A stretch of DNA of 50,142 nucleotides from contig NZ_BCYQ01000019.1 of NCBI RefSeq assembly GCF_001598275.1, forward strand, positions 1 through 50,142. The letters run 5' to 3'. The position numbers and the translations under genes are program-made. Positions within the stretch are counted from its first letter, which is position 1; each line of letters starts with the position of its first letter. Source of the stretch: Moraxella oblonga NBRC 102422. GTDB lineage: Bacteria; Pseudomonadota; Gammaproteobacteria; Pseudomonadales; Moraxellaceae. The notes under the pieces were generated by a model that saw only the letters and a program-made list of their open reading frames with translations, ran no database searches and was not told the origin of the DNA. This document shows positions 8,914-17,577 of this stretch, piece after piece.

Positions 8914-9573
8914 ATGACCATGCCAACACCTCCCAAGCTCTATCTACTTACCAATGATGATGAAATTGAGACGCTCCTTGATAAATTAGAGCGTGCATTG
9001 GATACAGGCGTCATTTCACTGCTACAAATTCGCCGCAAAAACACCCTACAACAATATGATTTGATGACACTCTACCAAGAGACCGAGTTGATTGTTAGTT
9101 TGGCAAGTCGTTATGAAGTGCCTGTGGTCATGAATGATAATCTAGAATTGGCATGTCATTTTGGTATAGGACTTCATTTGGGGCAACGAGATGGGAGTGT
9201 GCGTGTGGCTCGTGAGCTACTTGGTGGTGATGTTGTGATTGGGCGGACATGTCATGGTGATATGGCGTTATTTAAAGAAGCAAAAAAAGAGGGAGCAACC
9301 TATGGAGCGATGGGGACGGTATTTACATCACTAACCAAACCCAAAGCCCGTTTGGTTGAAGCAAATACTCTACAAAAGGCAAGCAAGGTGGATTTGCCGT
9401 TGTGTGTGATTGGTGGGGTTACGCTAGACAATGCCATACAACTTCGCCAAATGCTGGGCGGTAATCGGTTGGATTATATTGCGGTAACTGCTGACATCAT
9501 GAGTCATTCGGCAGATACAATTGGCTTAAAGTGCAAGGGGTGGGGGCGACTTTTGAAAAGTTGGTATGAATAA
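8914..9573 (+). CDS. thiE: Thiamine phosphate synthase (ThiE/TenI family)
   Basis: 219-aa TIM-barrel protein of the ThiE/TenI family, which joins HMP-pyrophosphate and thiazole phosphate to make thiamine phosphate. Collinear motifs are Q-I-R-R-K near residue 39, V-M-N-D-N-L-E-L-A with G-L-H-L-G-Q-R-D (phosphate and Mg site, about 75-95), G-R-T-C-H-G, G-A-M-G-T-V-F-T-S-L-T-K and V-I-G-G-V. The usual G-V-S-T-H is replaced by G-R-T-C-H, so a TenI-like or Nudix-partner role cannot be excluded. No other thiamine gene is nearby. ATG at 8914 follows AAAAGGATGATTTT. Confidence 0.8.
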   Translation: MTMPTPPKLYLLTNDDEIETLLDKLERALDTGVISLLQIRRKNTLQQYDLMTLYQETELIVSLASRYEVPVVMNDNLELACHFGIGLHLGQRDGSVRVARELLGGDVVIGRTCHGDMALFKEAKKEGATYGAMGTVFTSLTKPKARLVEANTLQKASKVDLPLCVIGGVTLDNAIQLRQMLGGNRLDYIAVTADIMSHSADTIGLKCKGWGRLLKSWYE

Positions 9574-9640
9574 TAAAGTTAATAAAAGCACACATATTTT
9601 ATCATGATAAAAAATATCACCATTTTTCAAAATGATAATA

Positions 9641-9670
9641 TTGGGTATTTTTTAAATTTTATGCTAAAAT
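9641..9670 (+). promoter_or_regulatory. Predicted pgk promoter
   Basis: TTGGGT at 9641-9646, an 18-base spacer and the extended -10 TATGCTAAAAT ending at 9670. The leader to the pgk ATG is about 60 bases. Confidence 0.5.
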
Positions 9671-9736
9671 GCTGTTACTTTATGACACTTTAAACATACT
9701 TTTTGATGTGTTTTAACTTTTAAAAAGGAAAATTGC

Positions 9737-10936
9737 ATGAGTATTACCTATCTATCAAGCCTAGACATTGCTAACAAAACGGTACTGATTCGTGAGGATT
9801 TAAACGTACCCATCAAAGATGGTATTATCACCAGTGATGTGCGTTTGCAAGCATCTTTACCCACCATTAAGGCATGTCTTGATAAAGGTGCTGGCGTGAT
9901 TGTCTGTTCACATTTGGGCAGACCGACCGAAGGTGAGTATGATGATAAATATTCACTTGCCCCAATTGCCAAATATTTGGCGGATAAATTGGGTGTGAAT
10001 GTGGCGTTTAGTACCGATTATTTGCAAAATGGCGTGTCAGTCAAGGCAGGCGAGGTGGTGCTGTTAGAAAATGTACGTTTTAATGTGGGCGAAAAGAAAA
10101 ACAGCTCCGAACTTTCCAAAAAATATGCAGATTTGTGTGATGTGTTTGTGATGGACGCATTTGGCACAGCCCACAGAGCCCAAGCCTCGACCGAAGGGGT
10201 TATTCGTGCGTGCGTGGCAGACGGCAAGATGGTTTGTGCAGGCAACTTATTATCCGCCGAACTTGATGCTTTATCCAAAGCCCTTGACAACCCTGCCAAG
10301 CCTGTTCTTTCTATCGTAGGTGGCTCAAAAGTATCCACCAAATTAGACGTCTTAAACAGCCTTGCGACCATTTGTGATAGCATTTTGGTGGGTGGTGGTA
10401 TTGCCAATACGTTTTTGGTGGCGAGCGGTAAAAATGTCGGTGCTTCGCTTTATGAGTCTGACTTGGTGCAGACTGCCAAAGACATCATGACCAAAACCAA
10501 GATTTTACTTCCTACGCATGTGGTGGTGGCGGATAAAGGCGAGATTGATTTTGAGGATTTTTTGGGCTCATTAGAAAAAGCCAATGCCGTTATCAAATCG
10601 GTTGATGAAATCGGTGAAAATGATATGATTTTGGATATTGCTCCTGATTCTGCCAAAGAGCTTGGTGAGTATATCAAATCTGCCAAGACCATTTTGTTTA
10701 ACGGTCCTGTGGGCGTGTTTGAGGTGGATAAATTCGGTCAAGGCACAAAAGTCATCTGTGAGGCAGTGGCTGATGGTACAGGATTTAGCATTGCAGGTGG
10801 TGGCGACACATTGTCTGCGATTGACAAATATAAGGTGGCTGACCGCATTGACTATCTATCCACAGGGGGTGGGGCGTTTTTGGAATTTGTAGAAGGCAAA
10901 CCCTTGCCTGCCATTGTTGCTTTACAATCAGTATAA
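9737..10936 (+). CDS. pgk: Phosphoglycerate kinase
   Basis: Glycolytic enzyme transferring phosphate from 1,3-bisphosphoglycerate to ADP. The 399-aa length is standard. Seen: [10 protein letters not shown] near residues 16-25 (family R-V-D-F-N-V-P), [14 protein letters not shown], the hinge [10 protein letters not shown], and the nucleotide loop G-G-G-D-T-L-S-A-I near 355. Residues 21-22 read E-D where D-F is usual. AAAAGGAAAATTGC precedes the ATG. It is monocistronic, between its own promoter and a terminator. Confidence 0.97.
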   Translation: MSITYLSSLDIANKTVLIREDLNVPIKDGIITSDVRLQASLPTIKACLDKGAGVIVCSHLGRPTEGEYDDKYSLAPIAKYLADKLGVNVAFSTDYLQNGVSVKAGEVVLLENVRFNVGEKKNSSELSKKYADLCDVFVMDAFGTAHRAQASTEGVIRACVADGKMVCAGNLLSAELDALSKALDNPAKPVLSIVGGSKVSTKLDVLNSLATICDSILVGGGIANTFLVASGKNVGASLYESDLVQTAKDIMTKTKILLPTHVVVADKGEIDFEDFLGSLEKANAVIKSVDEIGENDMILDIAPDSAKELGEYIKSAKTILFNGPVGVFEVDKFGQGTKVICEAVADGTGFSIAGGGDTLSAIDKYKVADRIDYLSTGGGAFLEFVEGKPLPAIVALQSV

Positions 10937-10942
10937 ATTATG

Positions 10943-10977
10943 TTTGGGATAAGTCATCTGATTTATCCCAAATTTTT
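10943..10977 (+). terminator. Terminator of pgk
   Basis: TTTGGGATAA at 10943-10952 pairs perfectly with TTATCCCAAA at 10963-10972, followed by TTTTT. Confidence 0.75.
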
Positions 10978-11014
10978 AGGAATGTTAAATTTTGTTGTAT
11001 TTTCAAGATAACAC

Positions 11015-11042
11015 TTGTTAAATTATGGTTATCTGTTAAACT
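11015..11042 (+). promoter_or_regulatory. Possible promoter of the 91-aa lipoprotein gene
   Basis: TTGTTA at 11015-11020 and TAAACT at 11037-11042, 16-base spacer, 33 bases before the ATG. Confidence 0.35.
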
Positions 11043-11075
11043 AAACTGGTTTTTTCCACAAGTTTTGGAGATATT

Positions 11076-11351
11076 ATGAAAATTCAACTATTAATCGCAA
11101 GTTTGGTTGCGGTTGTTGCCTTGACCGCCTGTAACCAAAAAGAACCAGCCCCTGCCGAACCTGCCAAAACTGAGCCAGCGACTGCCGAAGTTGCCAAAGA
11201 AGCCGAAGTGGCCGCCCAAGAAGAGCCTACCACAGAAGCACAGCCTACCAACGAGGCTGGTGATAAAGCAGATAAAGCAAAAGAAGCTGGCGAGAGTGCA
11301 GATGCTGAGGTTAAGGCCGAAGATAAAGTCAGCGAAGACCAAAAATACTGA
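11076..11351 (+). CDS. Small Ala/Glu-rich lipoprotein
   Basis: 91-aa precursor with a lipoprotein signal peptide: a short K-containing start, a hydrophobic core and the lipobox L-T-A-C with Cys19. The mature part is low-complexity (Pro-Ala-Glu repeats, then Ala-Asp-Lys-Glu), strongly charged and probably disordered. It has the general look of small abundant Moraxella lipoproteins of unknown role; no domain is recognisable. TTTTGGAGATATT before the ATG is a strong ribosome site. Convergent with mrcA across a shared terminator. Confidence 0.85.
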   Translation: MKIQLLIASLVAVVALTACNQKEPAPAEPAKTEPATAEVAKEAEVAAQEEPTTEAQPTNEAGDKADKAKEAGESADAEVKAEDKVSEDQKY

Positions 11352-11457
11352 TTTTGGTGTGCGATGGTGCGACCAAGTTTGGGCTTGGTTGCACTTTTTT
11401 GTGAAATTTGGTTGTATCCATTGTTCAAAAGCTCAAAAACCAAAAACTCCAAACCAT

Positions 11458-11485
11458 AAAAACGCCCCACATTTGGGGCGTTTTT
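11458..11485. terminator. Bidirectional terminator between the lipoprotein gene and mrcA
   Basis: AAAAACGCCCCA at 11458-11469 pairs with TGGGGCGTTTTT at 11474-11485. It has A-runs and T-runs on both sides, and the genes on each side converge on it. Confidence 0.9.
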
Positions 11486-11502
11486 GGCTTTTGATGATGA
11501 AA

Positions 11503-14025
11503 TCAGTTGGTGTCGGTTTCATCATTCTCATCATCGGTGTTTTCTTCTTCCATGCCATCCATGTTGTTTTCATCGACAGTAGCATCCACACCGCTAAGCC
11601 CAAGTTCTTTAAGGACTTTGTTGATGTCGTTGACATTGTCATCGGTGATGTTGACAATTTTGCTGGTGGTTTTTTCGATTTTGGACACATCTTCTTTGTC
11701 CACCCATTTGATAGGTTTGCCAGCGAGCTCTGCACTCATGTAGCTACGCCAAATCGGTAAGGCAAGTTTACCCCCAAAAGCGTGCGGACCCAAAGAGGAT
11801 GGACGGTCATAGCCCATCCATACCGCTGCTGAGTTGGTAGGATGTACACCGATAAACCATACGTCTTTGGCCAAGTTGGTTGTCCCTGTTTTTCCGCCAA
11901 TGTCGGAACGAAAGTTGGCATCTTTACCCGTACCGCCAGCAATAACACCACGTAGCATGGTTGCCATGTTATATGCAGTTTTGTGAGAAAGGATACGAGG
12001 GGCTTGTTCGGCCGATTTATATTGAATGGCTTGTTTGGGTTTTAAGCGGTCGTATTTGGCTTGCCCATCACGTTCGTCCACCACAGGGTTGTTTTTGTTT
12101 TTTTCTGCCAACTCGGCTTGTTGTTTGGTGAATGCGTCCAATAGGGCGGTGTTGGTTTTGACCAATTCTTTGTTGAAACATATGGCACACGCACGCACGG
12201 GGCTTGCTTGGTAGATGGTTTCGCTGTTGAAGTTGTAAATACGCTCAATCACATAAGGCTGAATGCGATGACCGCCATTGACAAAGGTGGTATAAGCGGT
12301 TGCCATTTGGAGTGGGGTGGCATCTGTCGCTCCCAGTGCTAGCGTGTATCCAGTGTTTTCTAAACGTTCCTTTTCTAAGCCCATTTGAGAGAGAACTTGA
12401 TGGGTAATTCCGGGTTTTTTTATTTCCGTTGTTCTCATGATGTTGGCGGAATGTATATTGAGTGAGCGTGATAATGCAACGTACATGGGAACTGAACCAC
12501 TTTTACCTCCACCTTTTGGACACCACCGTCCAAAGTTACATTTGTTGGAAATGTAGGAGTTTGGCGTTAATTCGGTGTATTCTAAGGCGGCCGCATAGAT
12601 GAGTGGTTTGATGGTTGAACCCGGTTGGCGATAGCCTTGTGTGGCACGGTTAAATTTACTTTGGTTAAAGTCCATGCCACCCACGACCGCAATCAACGCC
12701 CCATTTTCTGGGTTGAGTGATGCCAATGCCCCTTGAATGCGTCTGGGCTGAGTGATACGCCATACGCCACCGTCTTTGATGACACGCACGATGTTGCCTA
12801 CTTTAATCTCTTTGGGGGTGTTTTTGCTGTTACCATTGCCTTCGTAGCGGTTAGTACCAACGTGGCGCTCGTTCCACTTGGTAACTTTGGGTAAGGTGAT
12901 GGTTTCGCCATTTTGCAAAACAGCCGTAAAGCCACTATTGGTAACTTTGGTGATTTGAGCAGGTTGCATGCCGTTACTAAACTTTTTAAAATATACCAAA
13001 TTGCCTTCTAGGGCTTCTACGCCACGATAGCCACGAGCCATCACGCTGGGTTCATAGCGGGTTAAACCTGCCGAAACGGCATTTTCTGCCATTCTTTGTT
13101 TTTTGGTGTCAATGGTAAGTTGAACTCGCCAACCGCTGTCCATGACTTTTTCACCAAATTTATCCACAAGTGTTTGGCGTGCTAGCTCAGCGATATAGGG
13201 CATATTTTCATCTAGGGTCTCTTGGTACATATGTAAACCCGTAGGTGCATTGATGGCTTCGTCACGTTGTTGTTTGGTGATAAAGCCTTTTTCAAACATA
13301 CGTCCAACAATCCAGTTGCGTCTTTCTAAGGCACGAGCTTCGTTTTTGACAGGGTTGTATTGTGATGGAGCTTTGGGTAGTCCTGCTAACATTGCCATCT
13401 CAGCGATGGTGAGATTTTCCAAAGATTTGCTATAATAGCGTCTGGCGGCAGCTTTAACACCATAAGCACCCTCACCCAAGTAGATTTTATTGACATATAA
13501 TGTCATAATCTCATCTTTGGTCATCTTGTTTTCTATTTTACGAGCGATAAACATCTCGGTGAGTTTGCGTTCTATGGTACGTTCTGGACTTAAAAAATAG
13601 TTTTTGACCACCTGCATAGTAATGGTTGAACCACCTGTTTGGGAGTCATCGTCAGTAACAACTTCTTTGATGGCGCGCCCAAGCCCCTTAACGCTAATGC
13701 CTGTATGCTCAAAAAAAGTATCATCTTCTGCCGCCAAAAATGCCTGAATGAGTGGTTTTGGCAACTCTTCATAGGTGGCAGGCAGTGAAAAGGTATTGCC
13801 ATATTGTCCGATAAGTTTGCCATCTGCGGTGTAAATCTGCAATGGCATTTGTAGTTGCATGGTTTTTAATTCTTTGATGTTGGGCAAACTTGGTTCAAGA
13901 TAGAGTGCCATACCATAAAAACCGATGGGAAAAGCCAAAATTAATACCAAAACAAGGGCAAAAAATGCTAAAATGAGACTGACTACGAAAGAAATCAGAC
14001 GAACGGTGTAATTTTTTTGAGACAT
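11503..14025 (-). CDS. mrcA: Penicillin-binding protein 1A (class A)
   Basis: Bifunctional peptidoglycan glycosyltransferase and transpeptidase anchored in the inner membrane. The 840-aa product has a membrane helix at about residues 9-40, a GT51 domain with the catalytic Glu in A-A-E-D-D-T-F-F-E-H (E100) and G-S-T-I-T-M-Q, and an OB-like insertion. The transpeptidase domain carries the three serine motifs S-T-I-K, S-R-S-L-N and K-T-G-T-T. The C-terminal 60 residues are acidic and low-complexity. It stands divergently from pilM, the same arrangement as in Acinetobacter and Pseudomonas (ponA-pilM). All catalytic motifs are present. Confidence 0.95.
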   Translation of the reverse strand: MSQKNYTVRLISFVVSLILAFFALVLVLILAFPIGFYGMALYLEPSLPNIKELKTMQLQMPLQIYTADGKLIGQYGNTFSLPATYEELPKPLIQAFLAAEDDTFFEHTGISVKGLGRAIKEVVTDDDSQTGGSTITMQVVKNYFLSPERTIERKLTEMFIARKIENKMTKDEIMTLYVNKIYLGEGAYGVKAAARRYYSKSLENLTIAEMAMLAGLPKAPSQYNPVKNEARALERRNWIVGRMFEKGFITKQQRDEAINAPTGLHMYQETLDENMPYIAELARQTLVDKFGEKVMDSGWRVQLTIDTKKQRMAENAVSAGLTRYEPSVMARGYRGVEALEGNLVYFKKFSNGMQPAQITKVTNSGFTAVLQNGETITLPKVTKWNERHVGTNRYEGNGNSKNTPKEIKVGNIVRVIKDGGVWRITQPRRIQGALASLNPENGALIAVVGGMDFNQSKFNRATQGYRQPGSTIKPLIYAAALEYTELTPNSYISNKCNFGRWCPKGGGKSGSVPMYVALSRSLNIHSANIMRTTEIKKPGITHQVLSQMGLEKERLENTGYTLALGATDATPLQMATAYTTFVNGGHRIQPYVIERIYNFNSETIYQASPVRACAICFNKELVKTNTALLDAFTKQQAELAEKNKNNPVVDERDGQAKYDRLKPKQAIQYKSAEQAPRILSHKTAYNMATMLRGVIAGGTGKDANFRSDIGGKTGTTNLAKDVWFIGVHPTNSAAVWMGYDRPSSLGPHAFGGKLALPIWRSYMSAELAGKPIKWVDKEDVSKIEKTTSKIVNITDDNVNDINKVLKELGLSGVDATVDENNMDGMEEENTDDENDETDTN

Positions 14026-14064
14026 AGCGGTTTTGGGTGGTTAAAAATTGCCTAATAATGGTGT

Positions 14065-14070
14065 ATTATA
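14065..14070 (-). promoter_or_regulatory. -10 element of mrcA
   Basis: The minus strand reads GAGTATAATAC, a perfect TATAAT 40 bases before the mrcA start. No convincing -35 is visible. Confidence 0.4.
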
Positions 14071-14173
14071 CTCTTTGTGCAAAAAGAGTGTTACATAAAA
14101 TGTGTTTTTGTGTAAAAAATATCAAATTTTTTGCCAAGTATATCAGAAAAGTAACACATTGTATGTTGATAAA

Positions 14174-14182
14174 TGGTATAAT
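14174..14182 (+). promoter_or_regulatory. Extended -10 element of pilM
   Basis: TGGTATAAT, an extended -10 with a perfect hexamer at 14177-14182, 55 bases before the pilM start. It shares the divergent mrcA-pilM region. Confidence 0.5.
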
Positions 14183-14237
14183 TTCAACTTAAATATCGTC
14201 AGATTTGTCAAATACGTGAAATATAAGGAATAAGTCT

Positions 14238-15293
14238 GTGAGACTCTTTTCTCCAAAAAGTAAACATTATATCGGTTTGGACGTTAGTACGACTGCCGTA
14301 AAACTTGTTGAGCTACAAAAGCAAGCAGGTCGTCTTCATTTGAAGACTTATGGCGTTGAACCGCTTGAACCAGGTTGGGTTGTTGATAAAAACATTGTCA
14401 ACGATGAAGAGGTTGCTGATGCAATTGCCAGATTGGTTAAAAGATGTGGTGTGAGTACCAAAGAAGCAGCAACAGCTGTATCTGGTTCTGCCGTCATCAC
14501 CAAAATCATTGATATGGAAGCCAACCTATCAGATACTGACCGTGAAGCCCAAATCAAGCTAGACGCTGAGCAATACATTCCCTATCCATTAACCGAAGTC
14601 AATCTGGATTTTGAGGTGCTTGGACCTTCAAAGGTGGGCGATCATCTGGTGCGTGTACTATTGGCTGCTTCGCGTTCTGACAACGTAGATCAGCGAGTGA
14701 GCGTCTTGTCTATTGGCGGTGTTACCACCAAAGTGATGGATATTGAATCCCATGCCATCGAGCGTGCGTTCGCATTGAGCCTTGACAACCTACCCAACGA
14801 CCCGCAGATTGTTGCTTTGGTAGATATTGGGCATAAACAGACCACTTTATATATCGCCAAAGATGGTGAATTTATCTATAACCGTGAACAAAATTTCGGT
14901 GGTGAACAACTGACCGAAGCGATTCAGGCACGCTATGGGCTATCATACAGTGAAGCAACAGAAGGTAAGATGAGTTACAATTTGCCTGCTGATTATAATG
15001 AGACCGTGCTTATGCCTTTTATTGAAAATACAGTTCAACAAATCAGCCGTTCATTGCAGTTTTACTTTTCATCAAGTGAATACAATAATGTAGACCACAT
15101 TGTGTTATGTGGTGGTGCATCTGCATTGCCGGGGCTGGCTGAGCAAATCCAAGAACGTGTTGGTAGCATGGTATCCATTGCCAACCCTTTTGACGGTATG
15201 TCAATCAGTAACCGTATTGATTCTAGTGCACTTCGTAAAGATGCACCAAGTCTCATGGTTGCTTGCGGATTGGCTTTAAGGAGTTTTGACTAA
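14238..15293 (+). CDS. pilM: Type IV pilus assembly protein PilM
   Basis: Cytoplasmic actin-like ATP-binding protein that docks on the N-terminal tail of PilN and links the pilus motor to the inner-membrane alignment complex. 351 aa. Phosphate-1 motif Y-I-G-L-D-V-S-T-T-A-V-K near residues 11-22, adenosine-site L-C-G-G-A-S-A-L-P near 290. It starts with GTG at 14238, behind AAGGAA. The stop overlaps the pilN ATG (TAATG), as expected for the coupled pilMNOPQ operon. Confidence 0.96.
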   Translation: MRLFSPKSKHYIGLDVSTTAVKLVELQKQAGRLHLKTYGVEPLEPGWVVDKNIVNDEEVADAIARLVKRCGVSTKEAATAVSGSAVITKIIDMEANLSDTDREAQIKLDAEQYIPYPLTEVNLDFEVLGPSKVGDHLVRVLLAASRSDNVDQRVSVLSIGGVTTKVMDIESHAIERAFALSLDNLPNDPQIVALVDIGHKQTTLYIAKDGEFIYNREQNFGGEQLTEAIQARYGLSYSEATEGKMSYNLPADYNETVLMPFIENTVQQISRSLQFYFSSSEYNNVDHIVLCGGASALPGLAEQIQERVGSMVSIANPFDGMSISNRIDSSALRKDAPSLMVACGLALRSFD

Positions 15294-16141
15294 TGGCTCG
15301 TATTAACTTATTACCTTGGCGTAAAGAGTTACGTGAACGCAACAACAGAGATTTTAACATTCTGATGGCGGCAGTTGCAGGTTTGGCGGCTCTTTTAGTG
15401 CTTGGTGTATTTACCTTTTTTAATAACGAACTTAGCAACCAACAAGCTGCTAATGATCGTATTGACCAAGAAAACAAACAGCTTGATGTGGCATTAAAAT
15501 CTATTGAGACCTTAGAAGCACAGCGTGAGCAAATGTTGTCTCAAATGAAAGTCATTCAGGATTTGCAAGGTCGTCGTTCTATTCCTGTGCGTGTGTGGTA
15601 CGACTTGGCACAAGCTGTGCCAAAAGATGTCTATCTGCTCAACATTAAGCGTGTGGGTGAGGTTATTACCATTACAGGTAAAGCTGATAATGCCAACGAA
15701 GTGGCAAGATTGGTTCGCAATATTGATGGTAGTGAATGGTTGGGCGAATCGGCGGTATTGAACATTAAAAGTAAGATTGAGGCTTATCAAAAAGTTGAGG
15801 CCAAAGTTGCAAAAGACCCTGATTATGTGCCTGTGCCAGAGGAGGGTTATGTTGAGTTCGTAATAACTACCAAAATCCAAACGCCAAAACCCGAAGAGGA
15901 AGGTGCAAATAATTCAAGTGAGCCATCACCAGATGCCACCGTTGCAACAACCACTAATGATGATTTGGCAGCACCTGTGCATGTAGAGCCAGTTGGGGGA
16001 ACACCCGCACCAGAGGTGGCACCTGCCAACCCAGTTCCAGAAGCACCTGCCAACCCAGTTCCAGAAGCACCTGCCAACCCAGTTCCAGCGGCACAAGCAC
16101 AACCAAGCCCTGAAACGACCAATGCAAAAACAGGAGCTTAA
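15293..16141 (+). CDS. pilN: Type IV pilus assembly protein PilN with proline-rich tail
   Basis: Bitopic inner-membrane protein that pairs with PilO. The conserved PilM-binding N-terminus A-R-I-N-L-L-P-W-R is at residues 2-10, a membrane helix at about 22-42, then a coiled coil and a ferredoxin-like periplasmic domain to about residue 195. After that come roughly 85 residues rich in Pro, Ala, Glu and Thr, absent from typical 180-200 aa PilN proteins and containing a 24-base in-frame tandem repeat. AAGGAG at 15278-15283 is the ribosome site. The tail is probably disordered and variable between strains (inference). Confidence 0.95.
   Translation: MARINLLPWRKELRERNNRDFNILMAAVAGLAALLVLGVFTFFNNELSNQQAANDRIDQENKQLDVALKSIETLEAQREQMLSQMKVIQDLQGRRSIPVRVWYDLAQAVPKDVYLLNIKRVGEVITITGKADNANEVARLVRNIDGSEWLGESAVLNIKSKIEAYQKVEAKVAKDPDYVPVPEEGYVEFVITTKIQTPKPEEEGANNSSEPSPDATVATTTNDDLAAPVHVEPVGGTPAPEVAPANPVPEAPANPVPEAPANPVPAAQAQPSPETTNAKTGA
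16019..16088 (+). repeat. 24-base tandem repeat in pilN
   Basis: Almost three identical copies of a 24-base unit (16019-16042, 16043-16066, 16067-16088) encode A-P-A-N-P-V-P-E. The unit is a multiple of three, so copy change would alter length without a frameshift. Confidence 0.95.
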
Positions 16142-16144
16142 TTC

Positions 16145-17011
16145 ATGAAATTTTCTTTAAAGAAGCCAAAAACAACCAAAGCTACTGAGGAACAAGTATC
16201 AACTCAGCCAGCTACCGAAAAGCCAAAATTAGGCAAACCCAAAGTGGGGTTAGGGCTTGGTAAGCCAAAAGTTAGCAAGCCAAAGCCAGAGAAAGCACCT
16301 AAAGTAAAAAAGACTAAAGTTAAAGGCAAAAAAGTCGCCAAAAAGAAAAAAGAATCTTTTGATTTTAAAAAGTTTCAAGCAGAGATTAACTCACTAAATG
16401 GTCAAAACTATGGTAGTGCACCATTGGCGGTTAAGCTGTTTATTTTGATTGCGATTTTTGCTTTGGTATTGTTGATGTCTTGGTTCTTGCTAATTTCCAA
16501 AAAGATTGATGAAATCAAATCTGCCGAAGCCTATCAAGCAACCTTGTTAGATACTTATAAAGAGAAGCAATCTAAAGCTCGCCATCTTGCAGAATACGAA
16601 CAACAAGTTGCACAGATGAAAACTGATTTTGAGGCATTACTTAACCAGTTGCCCAAAGATACTCGTGTGCCTGAATTAATTGATGGTATCAATATGCAGG
16701 GCAGTCGTAGTGGCATTCGTTTCCAAGATATCTCAGTGCAACCAGAAGTTTCTCAAGAGTTCTTTATCGAGCAACCCATTCAAATCATTGGTGTGGGTGA
16801 GTATCATCAGTTTGGTACATTTATTAGTGGTATTGCCCAGTTGCCCCGTATTATTACCATGCATGATTTTGAGATTAAAAATCCAAAACCAGACTTGGAT
16901 GTCATGCCTGAATTACAGTTGGTATTGCAAACGAAGACTTACCGTGCTAAACAAGTTGATTTGGACGCAGTAACGACAACTGATCAAGCCACAGAGGGTG
17001 ATAAGCAATGA
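16145..17011 (+). CDS. pilO: Type IV pilus assembly protein PilO with long basic N-terminal tail
   Basis: Partner of PilN in the inner-membrane alignment complex. Residues from about 75 on match PilO: a short amphipathic F-Q-A-E-I-N-S-L-N, a membrane helix at about 98-120, a coiled coil (Y-K-E-K-Q-x-K-A-R-H-L-A-E-Y) and the periplasmic domain. Ahead of this is a cytoplasmic tail of about 70 residues made of K-P-K and V-K-K-T-K-V-K-G-K-K repeats. Total 288 aa against about 210 for standard PilO. It starts 3 bases after pilN and overlaps pilP by 4 bases. Confidence 0.94.
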   Translation: MKFSLKKPKTTKATEEQVSTQPATEKPKLGKPKVGLGLGKPKVSKPKPEKAPKVKKTKVKGKKVAKKKKESFDFKKFQAEINSLNGQNYGSAPLAVKLFILIAIFALVLLMSWFLLISKKIDEIKSAEAYQATLLDTYKEKQSKARHLAEYEQQVAQMKTDFEALLNQLPKDTRVPELIDGINMQGSRSGIRFQDISVQPEVSQEFFIEQPIQIIGVGEYHQFGTFISGIAQLPRIITMHDFEIKNPKPDLDVMPELQLVLQTKTYRAKQVDLDAVTTTDQATEGDKQ

Positions 17012-17544
17012 TATATGATGTAAAAAAATGCACACATTTGGCTTTTGGTGTCATTTTGTTGGGTGCTTTAAGTGGTTGTACAGACAGAGTAAGTATGGCA
17101 GAAGCTGAGATGAAACAAATCAGAGAGTTGCCTGCACAACCCATTGAGCCACCACCCACACCACAGCCGATTGAGGATTATGATTATGTCGCAAATAACA
17201 TGCGTAGTCCTTTTGTGCCACAAAGTTTATTAGACAGACAGGCAACCATTGCCAATATGCCGAGTATTCGCCCTGATAACAACCGCATCAAACACGAGCT
17301 TGAAAAGTACACATTGTCAAGTTTGATTTATCGTGGTAAAGTGGTAGCACCTAATGGTCGTGAGTATGGCTTGGTACAAGCACCTGACGGCGTCGTTAGA
17401 GATGTGCAAATCGGAGATTATATGGGTGAAGATCACGGTCGTATTGTGGAGATTACTCCAACTCAAATCAACCTAATTGAGATTGTTGAAGATGCTCGTT
17501 TGGGTTATGTTGAAAGATCTGCCAATTTGATCACACCAAATTGA
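17008..17544 (+). CDS. pilP: Type IV pilus lipoprotein PilP
   Basis: Inner-membrane lipoprotein linking PilNO to the secretin PilQ. The signal peptide ends in the lipobox L-S-G-C (Cys24), followed by a proline-rich linker (P-I-E-P-P-P-T-P-Q-P) and a beta-sandwich HR domain (Y-R-G-K-V-V-A-P-N-G-R; G-D-Y-M-G-E-D-H-G-R-I). 178 aa, normal length. ATGA overlap with pilO. Confidence 0.95.
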   Translation: MIYDVKKCTHLAFGVILLGALSGCTDRVSMAEAEMKQIRELPAQPIEPPPTPQPIEDYDYVANNMRSPFVPQSLLDRQATIANMPSIRPDNNRIKHELEKYTLSSLIYRGKVVAPNGREYGLVQAPDGVVRDVQIGDYMGEDHGRIVEITPTQINLIEIVEDARLGYVERSANLITPN

Positions 17545-17577
17545 TTAGCCAACTAGATTTATTTTGAGGACGAAATA

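Noticed and set aside
11191-11760. Long plus-strand frame across the lipoprotein gene end and the mrcA 3' end
   Set aside because: It crosses a strong bidirectional terminator and is antisense to mrcA; its residues mirror low-complexity coding in the other frames.
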